A stretch of DNA of 64,000 bases from Ancylobacter sp. Lp-2 (GCF_020523795.1 NZ_JAJALI010000003.1:434001-498000); one strand, 5' to 3'; numbered from the stretch's first letter, positions 50,592 to 58,545 are shown. The notes: a model not told the origin generated them from the sequence alone. Program-made: numbers and translations.

Positions 50592-50612
50592 CGCAATATT
50601 TCCTCACAGGAA
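50592..50612 (+). promoter_or_regulatory. shared regulatory element upstream of hpaB-like operon
   Basis: CGCAATATTTCCTC-ACAGGAA, 18 of 21 positions identical to the element upstream of ghrA. It ends only 13 bp before the ATG, close to the Shine-Dalgarno (AAGGATGG), so it could act on transcription start or on translation of the leader. Confidence 0.65.
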
Positions 50613-50625
50613 TAAGGATGGAATC

Positions 50626-52080
50626 ATGATCCGTACCGGCGACCAGTATCGTGAGGGACTTCAGGACGGCCGTGAGGTCTGGATGGACGGCGAGCGGGTG
50701 AAGGACGTCACCCAGCACCCGGCCTTCAAGCCGATCGTCGACGTCCGGGCCCGCATGTACGACATGGCCCATGAGGCGAAGTACCAGGACCGCCTGACCT
50801 ACGTCGAGGACAACAAGCGCAACACCATCTTCTACAAGCCGCCGCGCGACACCAAGGACTGGACCGACAAGGTCGAGGCCGTCGACGCGGTGATGCAGGA
50901 CATTGGCGGCGTGGTCACCCGCGTCGGCGACGAGACCATCGGCGAGGTGTGGTCGCTGATCGACGGGCGCGACGTGCTGGCCGAGTTCGACCCGCGCTTC
51001 GCCGACAATGTCGACCGGCACGTGCAGAACATCTTCGAGAACGACATCTTCCACATCTCGGCCAACACCGACCCCAAGGGCGACCGCTCCCTGCCGCCGC
51101 AGGAGCAGGACCCCGACATGATGGTGCATGTGGTCAAAGAGACCGATGCCGGCATCGTCATCCGCGGCGCCAAATACGAGACCGCCGCCGCCTATGCCGA
51201 CCAGGCCTTCCTGAAGCCGACCGTCGGCGCCTGGACCAACGAGACGCTGTCCGACTACGCGGTGGGCGGCATCATCGACATGGGCGCGCCGGGCGTGCGG
51301 CAGATCTGCCGCTCCTCCTTCGCCGGCCGCAACAACCCGAAGGACTACCCGCTCGCCAACAAGTTCGACGAGGTCGAATCGCTGGTGATCTTCGACAACG
51401 TGCTGATCCCGTGGGAGAACGTGTTCTTCTATCGGCACACCAAGGCGGCGCAGTTCATCCGCGCCACGCTGCACCGCTACTCGGCCTTCCCCTATGTGCA
51501 CCGCCTGCTCTATGTCGCCGACATGATGATCGGCGCGGCGATGTGGAACGCCAAGCAGACCGGCCTCGACAAGCTGCAGTCGGTGCGCGAGAAGCTCGCC
51601 GACCTCGTGGTCTACCGCGAGGGCATCAACGCGCATCTCACCGCCTCGATCACGCTGGCCGAGAAGAGCCCCGGCGGGCTGCTCATGCCCAACCAGTCGA
51701 TGCTCTATGCCGGCCGCGTCCATGCCTGCAGCGGCCTGCCGGCGATGATGCACATCGCCCGCGAGCTGTGCGGCGGCCAGATCTGCGTCACCCCCAACGC
51801 CGCCGCCTTCGAGGCGGAGGGCTCGGGCGACTGGCTGAAGAAGTTCTACTCGCTCAACAAGCAGTGGGAGAGCGAGGACCGCCGCAAGCTGCTGGCCTTC
51901 GCCCGCGACCTGCTCAACTCCGACTATGCCGGCCACCGGCTGACCTTCGTGCAGTTCGCGCAGGCGCCGCACTTCAACCACCTGAACGCCGTCTACAACA
52001 GCTTCGACTTCTCCGGCCCGCTCGACTTCGTGCGCAAGGCGGCTGGCCTGTCGGACAAGGTGATGGGTACCGGAAAATGA
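50626..52080 (+). CDS. HpaB-type flavin-dependent monooxygenase (large component)
   Basis: A 484-residue oxygenase of the 4-hydroxyphenylacetate 3-hydroxylase (HpaB)/pyrrole-2-carboxylate monooxygenase family, which uses FADH2 from a partner reductase to hydroxylate an aromatic or heteroaromatic ring. It starts at MIRTGDQYREGLQDGREVWM, the family N-terminus, followed by the FAD-binding acyl-CoA-dehydrogenase-like fold (for example VVKETDAGIVIRGAKYETAAAYAD, DNVLIPWENVFFYRH and ARELCGGQICVTPN). The reductase gene overlaps its stop codon by four bases (ATGA). The exact substrate cannot be told from sequence; none of the classic 4-hydroxyphenylacetate genes are nearby. Confidence 0.92.
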   Translation: MIRTGDQYREGLQDGREVWMDGERVKDVTQHPAFKPIVDVRARMYDMAHEAKYQDRLTYVEDNKRNTIFYKPPRDTKDWTDKVEAVDAVMQDIGGVVTRVGDETIGEVWSLIDGRDVLAEFDPRFADNVDRHVQNIFENDIFHISANTDPKGDRSLPPQEQDPDMMVHVVKETDAGIVIRGAKYETAAAYADQAFLKPTVGAWTNETLSDYAVGGIIDMGAPGVRQICRSSFAGRNNPKDYPLANKFDEVESLVIFDNVLIPWENVFFYRHTKAAQFIRATLHRYSAFPYVHRLLYVADMMIGAAMWNAKQTGLDKLQSVREKLADLVVYREGINAHLTASITLAEKSPGGLLMPNQSMLYAGRVHACSGLPAMMHIARELCGGQICVTPNAAAFEAEGSGDWLKKFYSLNKQWESEDRRKLLAFARDLLNSDYAGHRLTFVQFAQAPHFNHLNAVYNSFDFSGPLDFVRKAAGLSDKVMGTGK

Positions 52081-52583
52081 GCCAGATCGACGCCGCCCTC
52101 TTCAGTCAGGCCGATTTTCGCGCTGCCATGGGGCGTACCGCCTCCGGCGTGACCGTCGTGACCACCGACGGCGACGCCGGACGGGGCGGCGTCACCGTCT
52201 CCTCGCTTTGCTCGCTGTCGATGGAGCCGCCCTCGGTGCTGTTCTGTTTGCACAAGGGCAGCCGCATCCTGTCGACGCTGATGAGCAACGGCGTGTTCGC
52301 CGCCAACATCCTCGCCCATGACCAGCACCGGGTGGCCGACAGCTTTGCCGGCCTGATCCCGGAGCTGCGCGACGACCGCTTCGCCGTCGCCGACTGGGAT
52401 GCCCTTCACACCGGCGCGCCGGTGCTGCCGGGCGCCCTGTGCCGTTTCGACTGCAAGATCGCCAGCGTGTTCGAATTCGGCACCCACCACATCATTGCCG
52501 GCGAGGTGGTGGCGCTGGAAAGCTTCGAGACCAAGCCGTTGGTCTATTCCAACCGCGGCTACCACAAGCTCGAGGTCGCGTAA
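52077..52583 (+). CDS. flavin reductase (HpaC-like small component)
   Basis: A 168-residue flavin reductase of the HpaC/RutF type, supplying reduced flavin to the adjacent monooxygenase. Segments FRAAMGRTASGVTVVTTDG, GGVTVSSLCSLSMEPPSVLF and SNRGYHKLEVA match the flavin_reduct domain. It starts at ATG 52077, overlapping the monooxygenase stop codon, so the two are translationally coupled. The open frame upstream is only the shadow of the monooxygenase gene. Confidence 0.93.
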   Translation: MSQIDAALFSQADFRAAMGRTASGVTVVTTDGDAGRGGVTVSSLCSLSMEPPSVLFCLHKGSRILSTLMSNGVFAANILAHDQHRVADSFAGLIPELRDDRFAVADWDALHTGAPVLPGALCRFDCKIASVFEFGTHHIIAGEVVALESFETKPLVYSNRGYHKLEVA

Positions 52584-52586
52584 GGC

Positions 52587-53804
52587 ATGAGCGTGGGGGC
52601 GTTGCGTAGCGGGACCGCAGCGGAGGGCGCCGAGCCCTCGGCCGAGCTTCTGCGTCTTCTGGCCGACTTGATCGCCATCCCCTCGATCAGCGCCGTCTCC
52701 AACCTGCCGGTCGTCGACTATATCGAGACCTACCTCGCCGGGCACGGCGTCACCTCGCGGCGCCTCTACAACGCCGCCAGCGACAAGGCCTCGCTGCTCG
52801 CCACCATCGGCCCGGCCGATGCCCCCGGCCTCGCGCTCTCGGCCCATACCGACGTGGTGCCGGTGGAGGGACAGAACTGGTCGAGCCCGCCCTTCACCGC
52901 GACGATCCGCGACGGCAAGCTTTACGGGCGCGGCTCCTCCGACATGAAGGGCTTCCTCGCCACCGTGCTGGCGGCGGTGCCGGACTTCGTCCGCCACGCC
53001 ACGCGGCGCCCGGTTCATCTGTGCTTCTCCTATGATGAAGAGGTCGGCTGCGCCGGCGCGCCCGATCTCGTCGCCGCCACCGCCGCGCTGGCGGTGCCCC
53101 CAGTGCTGTGCCTCGTCGGCGAGCCGAGCTCGCTCAAGGTGGCGCGGGCGCACAAGGGCAAGTTCGCCAACCGCCTTATCATCACCGGCAAGGGCGGGCA
53201 TTCCGCCCTGCCCCATCGCGCCGCCAATGCGGTGAACGCCGCCGCCAAGATCGTCGTCGGGCTGGAGGCGATCGGCGCCTCGCTCGCCACGATCACCGAC
53301 GATGCCTTCGAGCCGCCCTACACCACCGTGCATGTCGGCGCGCTGCATGGCGGCACGGCGCTGAATCTCGTCCCCGACCGCGCGGTGCTCGACTATGAGG
53401 TGCGCACCATTCCCGGTGCTGACGCCGTCGCCATCAAGGCCCGCATCGACGCTCTCGTCGCCGAGGTGCGCGCGAGCCTGAAGGCGCAGGCACCGGAGGC
53501 AGACATCGTCGTCGAGCCGATCAGCGCCTATCCCGGCCTCGACACCCCGGCCGACCTGCCGGCCGCAGCCAAGCTCGCCCGCCTCGCTGGCTCCAACGAG
53601 GCGCCGATCACGCTGGCCTACGGCACAGAGGCCGGGCTCTATGACGAGGCCGGCATTGCGACGCTGGTGTGCGGCCCGGGCGACATCGCCCGCGCGCACA
53701 AGGCCGACGAATGGATCGGCCTCGATGAACTCGCCCGCGCCGAACACCTGATGCATCGCCTGGCCCTGGCACTCGGCGACACCCCTTCCGATCCGCTGTT
53801 CTGA
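52587..53804 (+). CDS. M20 family deacylase (acetylornithine deacetylase-like)
   Basis: A 405-residue M20A zinc amidohydrolase of the ArgE type, removing an acyl group from an amine. Metal-binding segments are SAHTDVVPVEG (His/Asp), GRGSSDMKGF (Asp), SYDEEVGCAGA (the Glu pair) and a C-terminal His region. It is 20 residues longer than typical ArgE, with an N-terminal extension before LLRLLADLIAIPSIS. Encoded 3 bp after the reductase, so it is almost certainly part of the pathway and not arginine biosynthesis. Confidence 0.9.
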   Translation: MSVGALRSGTAAEGAEPSAELLRLLADLIAIPSISAVSNLPVVDYIETYLAGHGVTSRRLYNAASDKASLLATIGPADAPGLALSAHTDVVPVEGQNWSSPPFTATIRDGKLYGRGSSDMKGFLATVLAAVPDFVRHATRRPVHLCFSYDEEVGCAGAPDLVAATAALAVPPVLCLVGEPSSLKVARAHKGKFANRLIITGKGGHSALPHRAANAVNAAAKIVVGLEAIGASLATITDDAFEPPYTTVHVGALHGGTALNLVPDRAVLDYEVRTIPGADAVAIKARIDALVAEVRASLKAQAPEADIVVEPISAYPGLDTPADLPAAAKLARLAGSNEAPITLAYGTEAGLYDEAGIATLVCGPGDIARAHKADEWIGLDELARAEHLMHRLALALGDTPSDPLF

Positions 53805-53825
53805 ATTCCCAACGAGGTCACTCCC

Positions 53826-54248
53826 ATGGTCGTGCACACCCGCATCCGCCCGTTCAACACCAAGGAAACCTATCCCGAGCAGAAGTTGAACAACGACCTG
53901 TCGCAGGGCGTGGTGGCTCGGGGCACCATGGTGTTCCTGCGCGGGCAGGTGGCGCAGGATCTCGACACCCGCGAGAGCCTCCATGTCGGCGATGCCGGCA
54001 AGCAGACCGAGAAGGCGATGGCCAACATCAAGCAGCTGCTGGAGGAAGCCGGCAGCGACATGAGCCATATCTGCCGCATCGTCGTCTACGTCACCGATAT
54101 CCGCTACCGCGAGGCGGTCTATCTGGAGATGGGCAAGTGGCTGGCCGGCGTATTCCCTTGCTCCACCGGCCTCGTGGTGCCGGCGCTCGCCCGGCCGGAA
54201 TGGCTGGTCGAGATCGAAGTGACCGCCGTCATCCCCGACGCCGCCTGA
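53826..54248 (+). CDS. Rid family protein (RidA/YjgF-like)
   Basis: A 140-residue YjgF/Rid protein, a trimeric enamine/imine deaminase family. The start is MVVHTRIRPFNTKETYPE with the core GTMVFLRGQVAQDL and VVYVTDIRYREAVY. In RidA the substrate carboxylate is held by a conserved Arg in the PARSCVEV-type segment; here the equivalent is FPCSTGLVVP with no Arg, so it is a non-RidA subgroup and may bind a different substrate. In the Rut pathway RutC plays a related role after the oxygenase. It follows the M20 gene by 21 bp. Confidence 0.9.
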   Translation: MVVHTRIRPFNTKETYPEQKLNNDLSQGVVARGTMVFLRGQVAQDLDTRESLHVGDAGKQTEKAMANIKQLLEEAGSDMSHICRIVVYVTDIRYREAVYLEMGKWLAGVFPCSTGLVVPALARPEWLVEIEVTAVIPDAA

Positions 54249-54256
54249 GCTGGCGT

Positions 54257-54350
54257 ATTTCCGCGTTTCGCTGAAGCGCGGAAATGCACCAACCTTTTGT
54301 TTTAGCGCATTTTCTTCACGCGAACCGGTACCCACTTCGCTTGAAAATGC
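54257..54350. repeat. mosaic extragenic palindrome between rid and DUF1028 genes
   Basis: Two nested inverted repeats: ATTTCCGCG...CGCGGAAAT (54257-54285) and GCATTTTC...GAAAATGC (54307-54350) flanking GCGAACCGGTACCCACTTCG. Sequences resembling AACCGGTACCCACTTCG followed by a GAAAATGC-like end recur in intergenic regions of Rhizobiales; recognised by pattern, not by search. Confidence 0.6.
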
Positions 54351-54366
54351 TTTGAAAGGCGCCGAC

Positions 54367-55044
54367 GTGACCTTCTCCATCTCCGCCCGCTGCGCCCGCA
54401 CCGGGCGCTTCGGCATCGCGGTCTCCTCCTCCTCGCCGGCGGTGGCGGCGCGCTGCGCCCATGCCCGCGCCGGCGTCGGCGTGGTGGCAACGCAGAACAT
54501 CACCGACCCGACGCTCGGCCCCAAGGGCCTCGACCTCCTGGCGCAGGGGCTCTCCGCCGACGAGGTGATGGCCCGCTTCAAGGAAGAGGCGCCGCATTTC
54601 GACTACCGGCAGGTGGTGGTGCTGGACAAGACCGGCCATTCGGTGGGCCATTCCGGCGTGAAGACGCTCGGTACCCACACCATCGCCCATGGCCCGGACG
54701 TGGCGGCGGCGGGCAACCTACTCTCCTCCAAGGCGGTGCCGCAGGCGATGGTCGACGCCTTCCTGGCGCTGCCCTCCGCCGATCTCGGCGACCGGCTGGT
54801 CGCCGCCATGCAGGCGGCGGTGAAGGCCGGCGGCGAGGAAGGCCCGGTGCACTCGGTCGGCCTGCTGATCGTCGACAAGGTGGCGTGGCCGGTCGCCGAT
54901 CTGCGCATCGACTGGTCCGACGGCGACGTGATGGCCGAGCTGGCCAGCCTGTGGGAGCTGTGGAAGCCGCAGCTGGAGGCCTATGTCACCCGCGCCCTCG
55001 ACCCGTCCACCGCGCCGTCCTACGGCGTGCCGGGCGATCAGTGA
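54367..55044 (+). CDS. DUF1028 family protein
   Basis: A 225-residue DUF1028 protein, a family of Ntn-hydrolase-like fold and unknown activity that often accompanies amino-acid or amide catabolic genes. The N-terminus TFSISARCARTGRFGIAVSSSSPAVAARC contains the conserved Thr/Ser after the start, consistent with an Ntn nucleophile, and VVATQNITDPTLGPKGLDLL follows. The GTG start at 54367 gives TFSIS immediately after the first residue, better than the longer TTG frame. It follows the extragenic palindrome and precedes the HbpS gene by 7 bp. Confidence 0.88.
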   Translation: MTFSISARCARTGRFGIAVSSSSPAVAARCAHARAGVGVVATQNITDPTLGPKGLDLLAQGLSADEVMARFKEEAPHFDYRQVVVLDKTGHSVGHSGVKTLGTHTIAHGPDVAAAGNLLSSKAVPQAMVDAFLALPSADLGDRLVAAMQAAVKAGGEEGPVHSVGLLIVDKVAWPVADLRIDWSDGDVMAELASLWELWKPQLEAYVTRALDPSTAPSYGVPGDQ

Positions 55045-55051
55045 GGCTGCC

Positions 55052-55477
55052 ATGTCCGTGACCCGCCCCGCCCTCAAGCTGACCCATGACGGCGCCCTGA
55101 AGGCGCTCCATGGCGCGCTCGCCAAGGCCACCGAGCTCGGCGTGCCGCAGAACATCACCATCGTCGACGAGGGGGGCAACCTCCTCGCCTATATCCGCAT
55201 GGACGGCGCCAAGCTCTTGTCCCGCGAGACCTCGATGTCCAAGGCGGTGACCGCCGCCTCGCACCGCCAGCCCTCCTCGCGGCTGAACCCGAAGGACGAG
55301 GTGAAGCTGTCGCTCGCCGCCGGCCAGCGGCTGACCAATCTCGAAGGCGGGCTGCCGATCATCATCGACGGCCAGTGCGTCGGCGCCATCGGCGTCGGCT
55401 CCGGCAAGGGCGCCGAGGACGTGGAAGTGGCGCGGGCGGGTCTGGCCGCCATCGGCGCGGAGGACCAGATACCGTGA
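55052..55477 (+). CDS. GlcG/HbpS family protein
   Basis: A 141-residue haem-degrading domain protein of the GlcG/HbpS family, often found in catabolic operons; some members bind haem or cobalamin and others are of unknown function. Segments: NITIVDEGGNLLAYIRMDGA, LSRETSMSKAVTAASHR and GQCVGAIGVGSGKGAEDVEVARAGL. Starts at MSVTRPALKLTHDGAL. Its stop overlaps the GST start (GTGA). Confidence 0.9.
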   Translation: MSVTRPALKLTHDGALKALHGALAKATELGVPQNITIVDEGGNLLAYIRMDGAKLLSRETSMSKAVTAASHRQPSSRLNPKDEVKLSLAAGQRLTNLEGGLPIIIDGQCVGAIGVGSGKGAEDVEVARAGLAAIGAEDQIP

Positions 55478-56094
55478 AGCTCATCTACGCCCCCACATCG
55501 CCCTTCGTCCGCAAGGTGATGGCGGTCGCCCTTGAGGTCGGCCTCGCCGGCAAGCTCGAGATCGAGTTCAACCCGGCGAGCCCGCTGCAGCGCGACCCGG
55601 CGCTGGTCGACTACAACCCGCTCGGCAAGATCCCGGCGCTGGTGCTCGACGACGGCAGCGTGCTGTTCGACAGCCCGGTGATCTGCGAATACCTCGCCGC
55701 GTCAGTCGGCGACACCGCGCTGTTCCCCGCCGCCGGGCCGGCGCGCTGGGCGGCGCTGACCCAGCAGGCTCTGGGCGACGGCCTGCTCGATGCCGCGATC
55801 GCCAACCGCTACGAGACGGTGGTGCGGCCGGAAGCCACGCGCTGGCCGGGATGGACGACGGCGCAGCTCGCCAAGATCACCGGCGCGCTCGACCGCATCG
55901 AGGCGCTGGCGCCGGAACTGCAGGACGCTGTGACCATCGGCACGATCACGCTGGGCTGCGCGCTCGGCTATCTCGACTTCCGCTATGCCCACCTCAACTG
56001 GCGCGAGGGCCGGCCGCAAGCGGCGGCGTGGTTCGCCGCCTTCGACGAACGCCCGTCCATGGCGGCGACGCGCCCGCGCGAGCACGTCGCCTGA
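55474..56094 (+). CDS. glutathione S-transferase
   Basis: A 206-residue GST. The N-terminal thioredoxin-fold domain includes the nucleophile-region KLIYAPTSPFVRKVMAVALEVG and the glutathione-binding PLGKIPALVLDDGSVLFDSPVICEYL; the all-helical C-terminal domain includes CALGYLDFRYAHLNWREG. The GTG start overlaps the HbpS-like stop (GTGA), so translation is coupled. In this context it may cleave or detoxify a reactive intermediate of the oxygenase pathway. Confidence 0.92.
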   Translation: MKLIYAPTSPFVRKVMAVALEVGLAGKLEIEFNPASPLQRDPALVDYNPLGKIPALVLDDGSVLFDSPVICEYLAASVGDTALFPAAGPARWAALTQQALGDGLLDAAIANRYETVVRPEATRWPGWTTAQLAKITGALDRIEALAPELQDAVTIGTITLGCALGYLDFRYAHLNWREGRPQAAAWFAAFDERPSMAATRPREHVA

Positions 56095-56208
56095 GCGCGA
56101 CGGCGGGCCGCCCACCGGATCGACGATGCGGCGCGGGCGCCCGACCCGCGTCGTTCCCTCTTCCAAGCCTGCATCCCCCCAGCCTCGTCCCCTCTGCGGA
56201 GCCTGCCC

Positions 56209-56658
56209 GTGACCGCCCTGCGTATCGACGTCGTCAACGGCCCCAACGCCAATCTCTACGGGCTCGACCCCACCGGCCCGTATGGTCGCCTGACGCTGGC
56301 CGATATCGGCGTGCGCTGCGAGGCGAAGGCCGCCGGCCTCGGCGCCACGCTGCGCTTCCGCCAGTCCAACCATGAGGGCGTGCTGATCGACTGGCTGCAG
56401 GAGGCGCGCACCGAGGCGGACGGTATCATCATCAACGCCGCCAGCCTGTCCTACGGCTCGATCGGCCTCCTCGACGCGCTGTCGGCGCTGGGCAAGCCGG
56501 CGTTCCAAGTGCATGTGAGCAACGTGTTCAAGCGCGAGAAGCTCAGGCATTTCTCGCCGCTCTCCGCCGCGGTGACCGGCTGCATTATCGGCGCCGGCCC
56601 GATGGGCTACGAGCTCGCCATCGAGGCGCTGGTGGCGCAGCTGCGCGGCGAGGTCTAG
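56209..56658 (+). CDS. AroQ-like (type II dehydroquinase family) protein lacking key catalytic residues
   Basis: A 149-residue protein with the type II 3-dehydroquinate dehydratase fold (NGPNANLYG, FRQSNHEGVLIDWLQEA, IINAASLSYGS, VHVSNVFKREKLRHFSPLS). Aligned with AroQ/AroD of M. tuberculosis, the conserved Arg of the GRREP loop is replaced (GLDPT), the catalytic His of the THTS motif becomes Tyr (SYGS), and the Glu before HISN becomes Gln (QVHVSN); the Tyr of the flexible lid and the HISN His remain. It is therefore probably not a dehydroquinase. GTG start at 56209. It ends the monooxygenase operon. Confidence 0.85.
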   Translation: MTALRIDVVNGPNANLYGLDPTGPYGRLTLADIGVRCEAKAAGLGATLRFRQSNHEGVLIDWLQEARTEADGIIINAASLSYGSIGLLDALSALGKPAFQVHVSNVFKREKLRHFSPLSAAVTGCIIGAGPMGYELAIEALVAQLRGEV

Positions 56659-56709
56659 CGCGCGCGGGTCGACATCGGCGCCCCGCCAGCCGCAGGGCCG
56701 GCCAGGGAG

Positions 56710-57315
56710 CTATAGATGGCGCCGCCAGTGCTCCTCGGAGACGATGGGGATCGGCAGTCCCTCGCTCCGCCATTCGACAGCCTGCAGGATCTTGTTGCCG
56801 AACGAGGAATGCTTCCAGGATTCAGTGGCATAGGCGCCGATCACCAGCACCTGGGTTTTCTGGGTGATATTGCCGACCTGCGCGCCGCGCTCCGTCACGG
56901 CGGCTTCGCAATGTTTGCGCTGGCCGAAGGTGAAGGTGCCGGTGAAACAATAGCGTTTGCCGGCAAAGCTGAGGGCCGGCGCCGGCCGGCAGAGCGGCAG
57001 GCTGGTCGACTTGAGCACCTCGCCGAGCTCTAAATTGCCGGCGGAAAAGCTCTCCAGCGTCTCGAACAGCTCGAGCTTCTCCTGCTCGTCCACCACGCCG
57101 TCGGCGAGGATCGTAGCCACACGCGCGTAGAGACCGTGGATCAGCGGCTCGGCACTGATCGCCAGATTGGCGGCAAGCCACGTTTGCAGAAATCGGACCT
57201 CGGCCTCGTTGACCTGGCCGTCCGCGATCAGGCCGCGGGAAATGCCGATCAACTCGTCGATCTGCCGGCTGGTGAGGCGATCACCATTCACGCGTGCAAG
57301 GAATGCCTCGTCCAT
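56710..57315 (-). CDS. TerB-like helical plus BRCT-domain protein
   Basis: A 201-residue protein: an N-terminal helical domain of TerB-like character (RQIDELIGISRGLIADGQVNEAEVRFLQTWLAAN, DGVVDEQEKLELFETLESF) and a C-terminal BRCT domain (GKRYCFTGTFTFGQRKHCEAAVTERGAQVGNITQ) like that of NAD-dependent DNA ligases. The ATG at 57315 (MDEAFLARVNG) is chosen because GGAGG lies 5 nt upstream. Converges on the aroQ-like gene. Function unknown; BRCT suggests a link to DNA ends or phosphopeptides. Confidence 0.85.
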   Translation of the reverse strand: MDEAFLARVNGDRLTSRQIDELIGISRGLIADGQVNEAEVRFLQTWLAANLAISAEPLIHGLYARVATILADGVVDEQEKLELFETLESFSAGNLELGEVLKSTSLPLCRPAPALSFAGKRYCFTGTFTFGQRKHCEAAVTERGAQVGNITQKTQVLVIGAYATESWKHSSFGNKILQAVEWRSEGLPIPIVSEEHWRRHL

Positions 57316-57401
57316 CCATCCCTCCGTTTTCCGCAAGGGAATATGAGGGAGCAGGCAACGTCAACCGAAGGTTGTGAAAAATCGAGAGCATCAGGGGAGA
57401 C

Positions 57402-57475
57402 TGGAGCGGGCGAAGGGAATCGAACCCTCGTATGCAGCTTGGGAAGCTGCCGTTCTACCATTGAACTACGCCCGC
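57402..57475 (-). tRNA. tRNA-Gly (CCC)
   Basis: Read on the minus strand: acceptor stem GCGGGCG / CGCCCGC, D-arm TAGTTCAATGGTAGAAC, anticodon stem GCAGC / GCTGC with loop TTCCCAA (anticodon CCC), T-arm GAGGGTTCGATTCCCT, discriminator T and encoded CCA. 74 nt including CCA. Its 5' end and upstream flank are duplicated at 59.1 and 62.3 kb. Confidence 0.95.
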
Positions 57476-57557
57476 ATCGACGCGGCGCACCTTAGGGGGG
57501 CGGCACGCCCGGTTCAAGCGGATTGTCGCGCCTCCGCGCGCCTGCGCACAGGGTTCG
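57460..57557. repeat. tRNA-Gly 5' flank, copy A (reference copy)
   Basis: Includes the first 16 nt of the tRNA (57460-57475) and the upstream flank to 57557. The part 57490-57557 (from CCTTAGGGGGGCGGC to AGGGTTCG) reappears at 62294-62361 with five mismatches in 68 positions; the part 57460-57488 reappears at 59077-59105 with one mismatch in 29. Confidence 0.85.
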
Positions 57558-57636
57558 ACGGCGCACCGGGCCTCGCGTCCCAGGGGCGTCCATCTTGCCG
57601 ACGTTGGGAACCGCGAGCCACGCTCGGCGGCCAGTC

Positions 57637-58545
57637 TCAGGCGAGGTGCCTCTTTCGCCGCCGAGACGCAGGCAGCGGGGTGGCGACCGCCGACGCTTCG
57701 CGCGCGTCGCGTGTCGCGAGAAATCCCTCGAAGTGATCCAGCGAACATTCGGGATGGAACGGCACGCGCAGATCAAGCTCCGGGACATGCCAGGATGAGG
57801 CGATCGTGTATCCACGCGCACCGAAATAATCCTCGAGCCGGTTTCGATTGAAAATCCGATAGGGACAGGCCGTGGTTATGAAGCCCTGAGACGTCCAGGC
57901 ATCCGGCTTGTTCCAGACCGGTATCTTGTTGACGATCACATAGTCCGGTGCCTTTTCCAACTCGTCGAGGAAACCGGGACCGGACTGGCCGAGCGGGTCT
58001 CGCATGTATTGAATGCAACCGAGCGCCAGCATGATGTCGCTGGCCGGGGCCGCGCCAAGCTTGGTTCCGAAGCTGATGCCTGTCGATTTCAGCTTGGCAT
58101 GGCGCTTTCGGCCCAGCTCGACCATCCTAGGCATGTCCACGACATGCCAGTGCTGCGAATCCGTCAGAAGGTTGTGGTGCTTGGATATTTCATAGAAGAC
58201 ACCACCCGCACCTCCCAGATCGAGGATCGTCATATCCGGTTTCAGCAATTTGCTCAGCCAGAGCAACACGGCGAACTGGGACGCCTGCATTGAGCCGCCA
58301 CCGTCGCCCCGGCCTACATCGTCACGATCCACGAGAAGCTTCGCCAACGCCCCGTCATTCCAGCCAGCGCTTGAAAACTTGGCGGACCAATCTTCCGCAG
58401 AATCCACATTATCGTGGAGACCGTAGAATAAATTCATACGCTTCGACCAGATTTTCTTCATGTATATTTCAGAAACAAACGGCACCTTTCCAATCAAACG
58501 CCCCAATGATGTCTGCGTTAGCGCAAGCTTGATCAATTTTTCCAC
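57637..58545 (-). CDS. putative methyltransferase, LIC12133/TIGR04325-like
   Basis: A 302-residue protein with an N-terminal helical part and a Rossmann-like methyltransferase core (MTILDLGGAGGVFYEISKHHNLL, HWHVVDMPRMVELGRKRHAK). Proteins of this layout (LIC12133 family) sit in surface-polysaccharide loci and have unproven methyltransferase roles. The C-terminus (PHECSLDHFEGFLATRDARE, here HPECSLDHF) ends in a basic tail. Region is of lower GC than the rest, and the gene lies just inside the repeat-bounded block after tRNA-Gly. Confidence 0.75.
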   Translation of the reverse strand: MEKLIKLALTQTSLGRLIGKVPFVSEIYMKKIWSKRMNLFYGLHDNVDSAEDWSAKFSSAGWNDGALAKLLVDRDDVGRGDGGGSMQASQFAVLLWLSKLLKPDMTILDLGGAGGVFYEISKHHNLLTDSQHWHVVDMPRMVELGRKRHAKLKSTGISFGTKLGAAPASDIMLALGCIQYMRDPLGQSGPGFLDELEKAPDYVIVNKIPVWNKPDAWTSQGFITTACPYRIFNRNRLEDYFGARGYTIASSWHVPELDLRVPFHPECSLDHFEGFLATRDAREASAVATPLPASRRRKRHLA

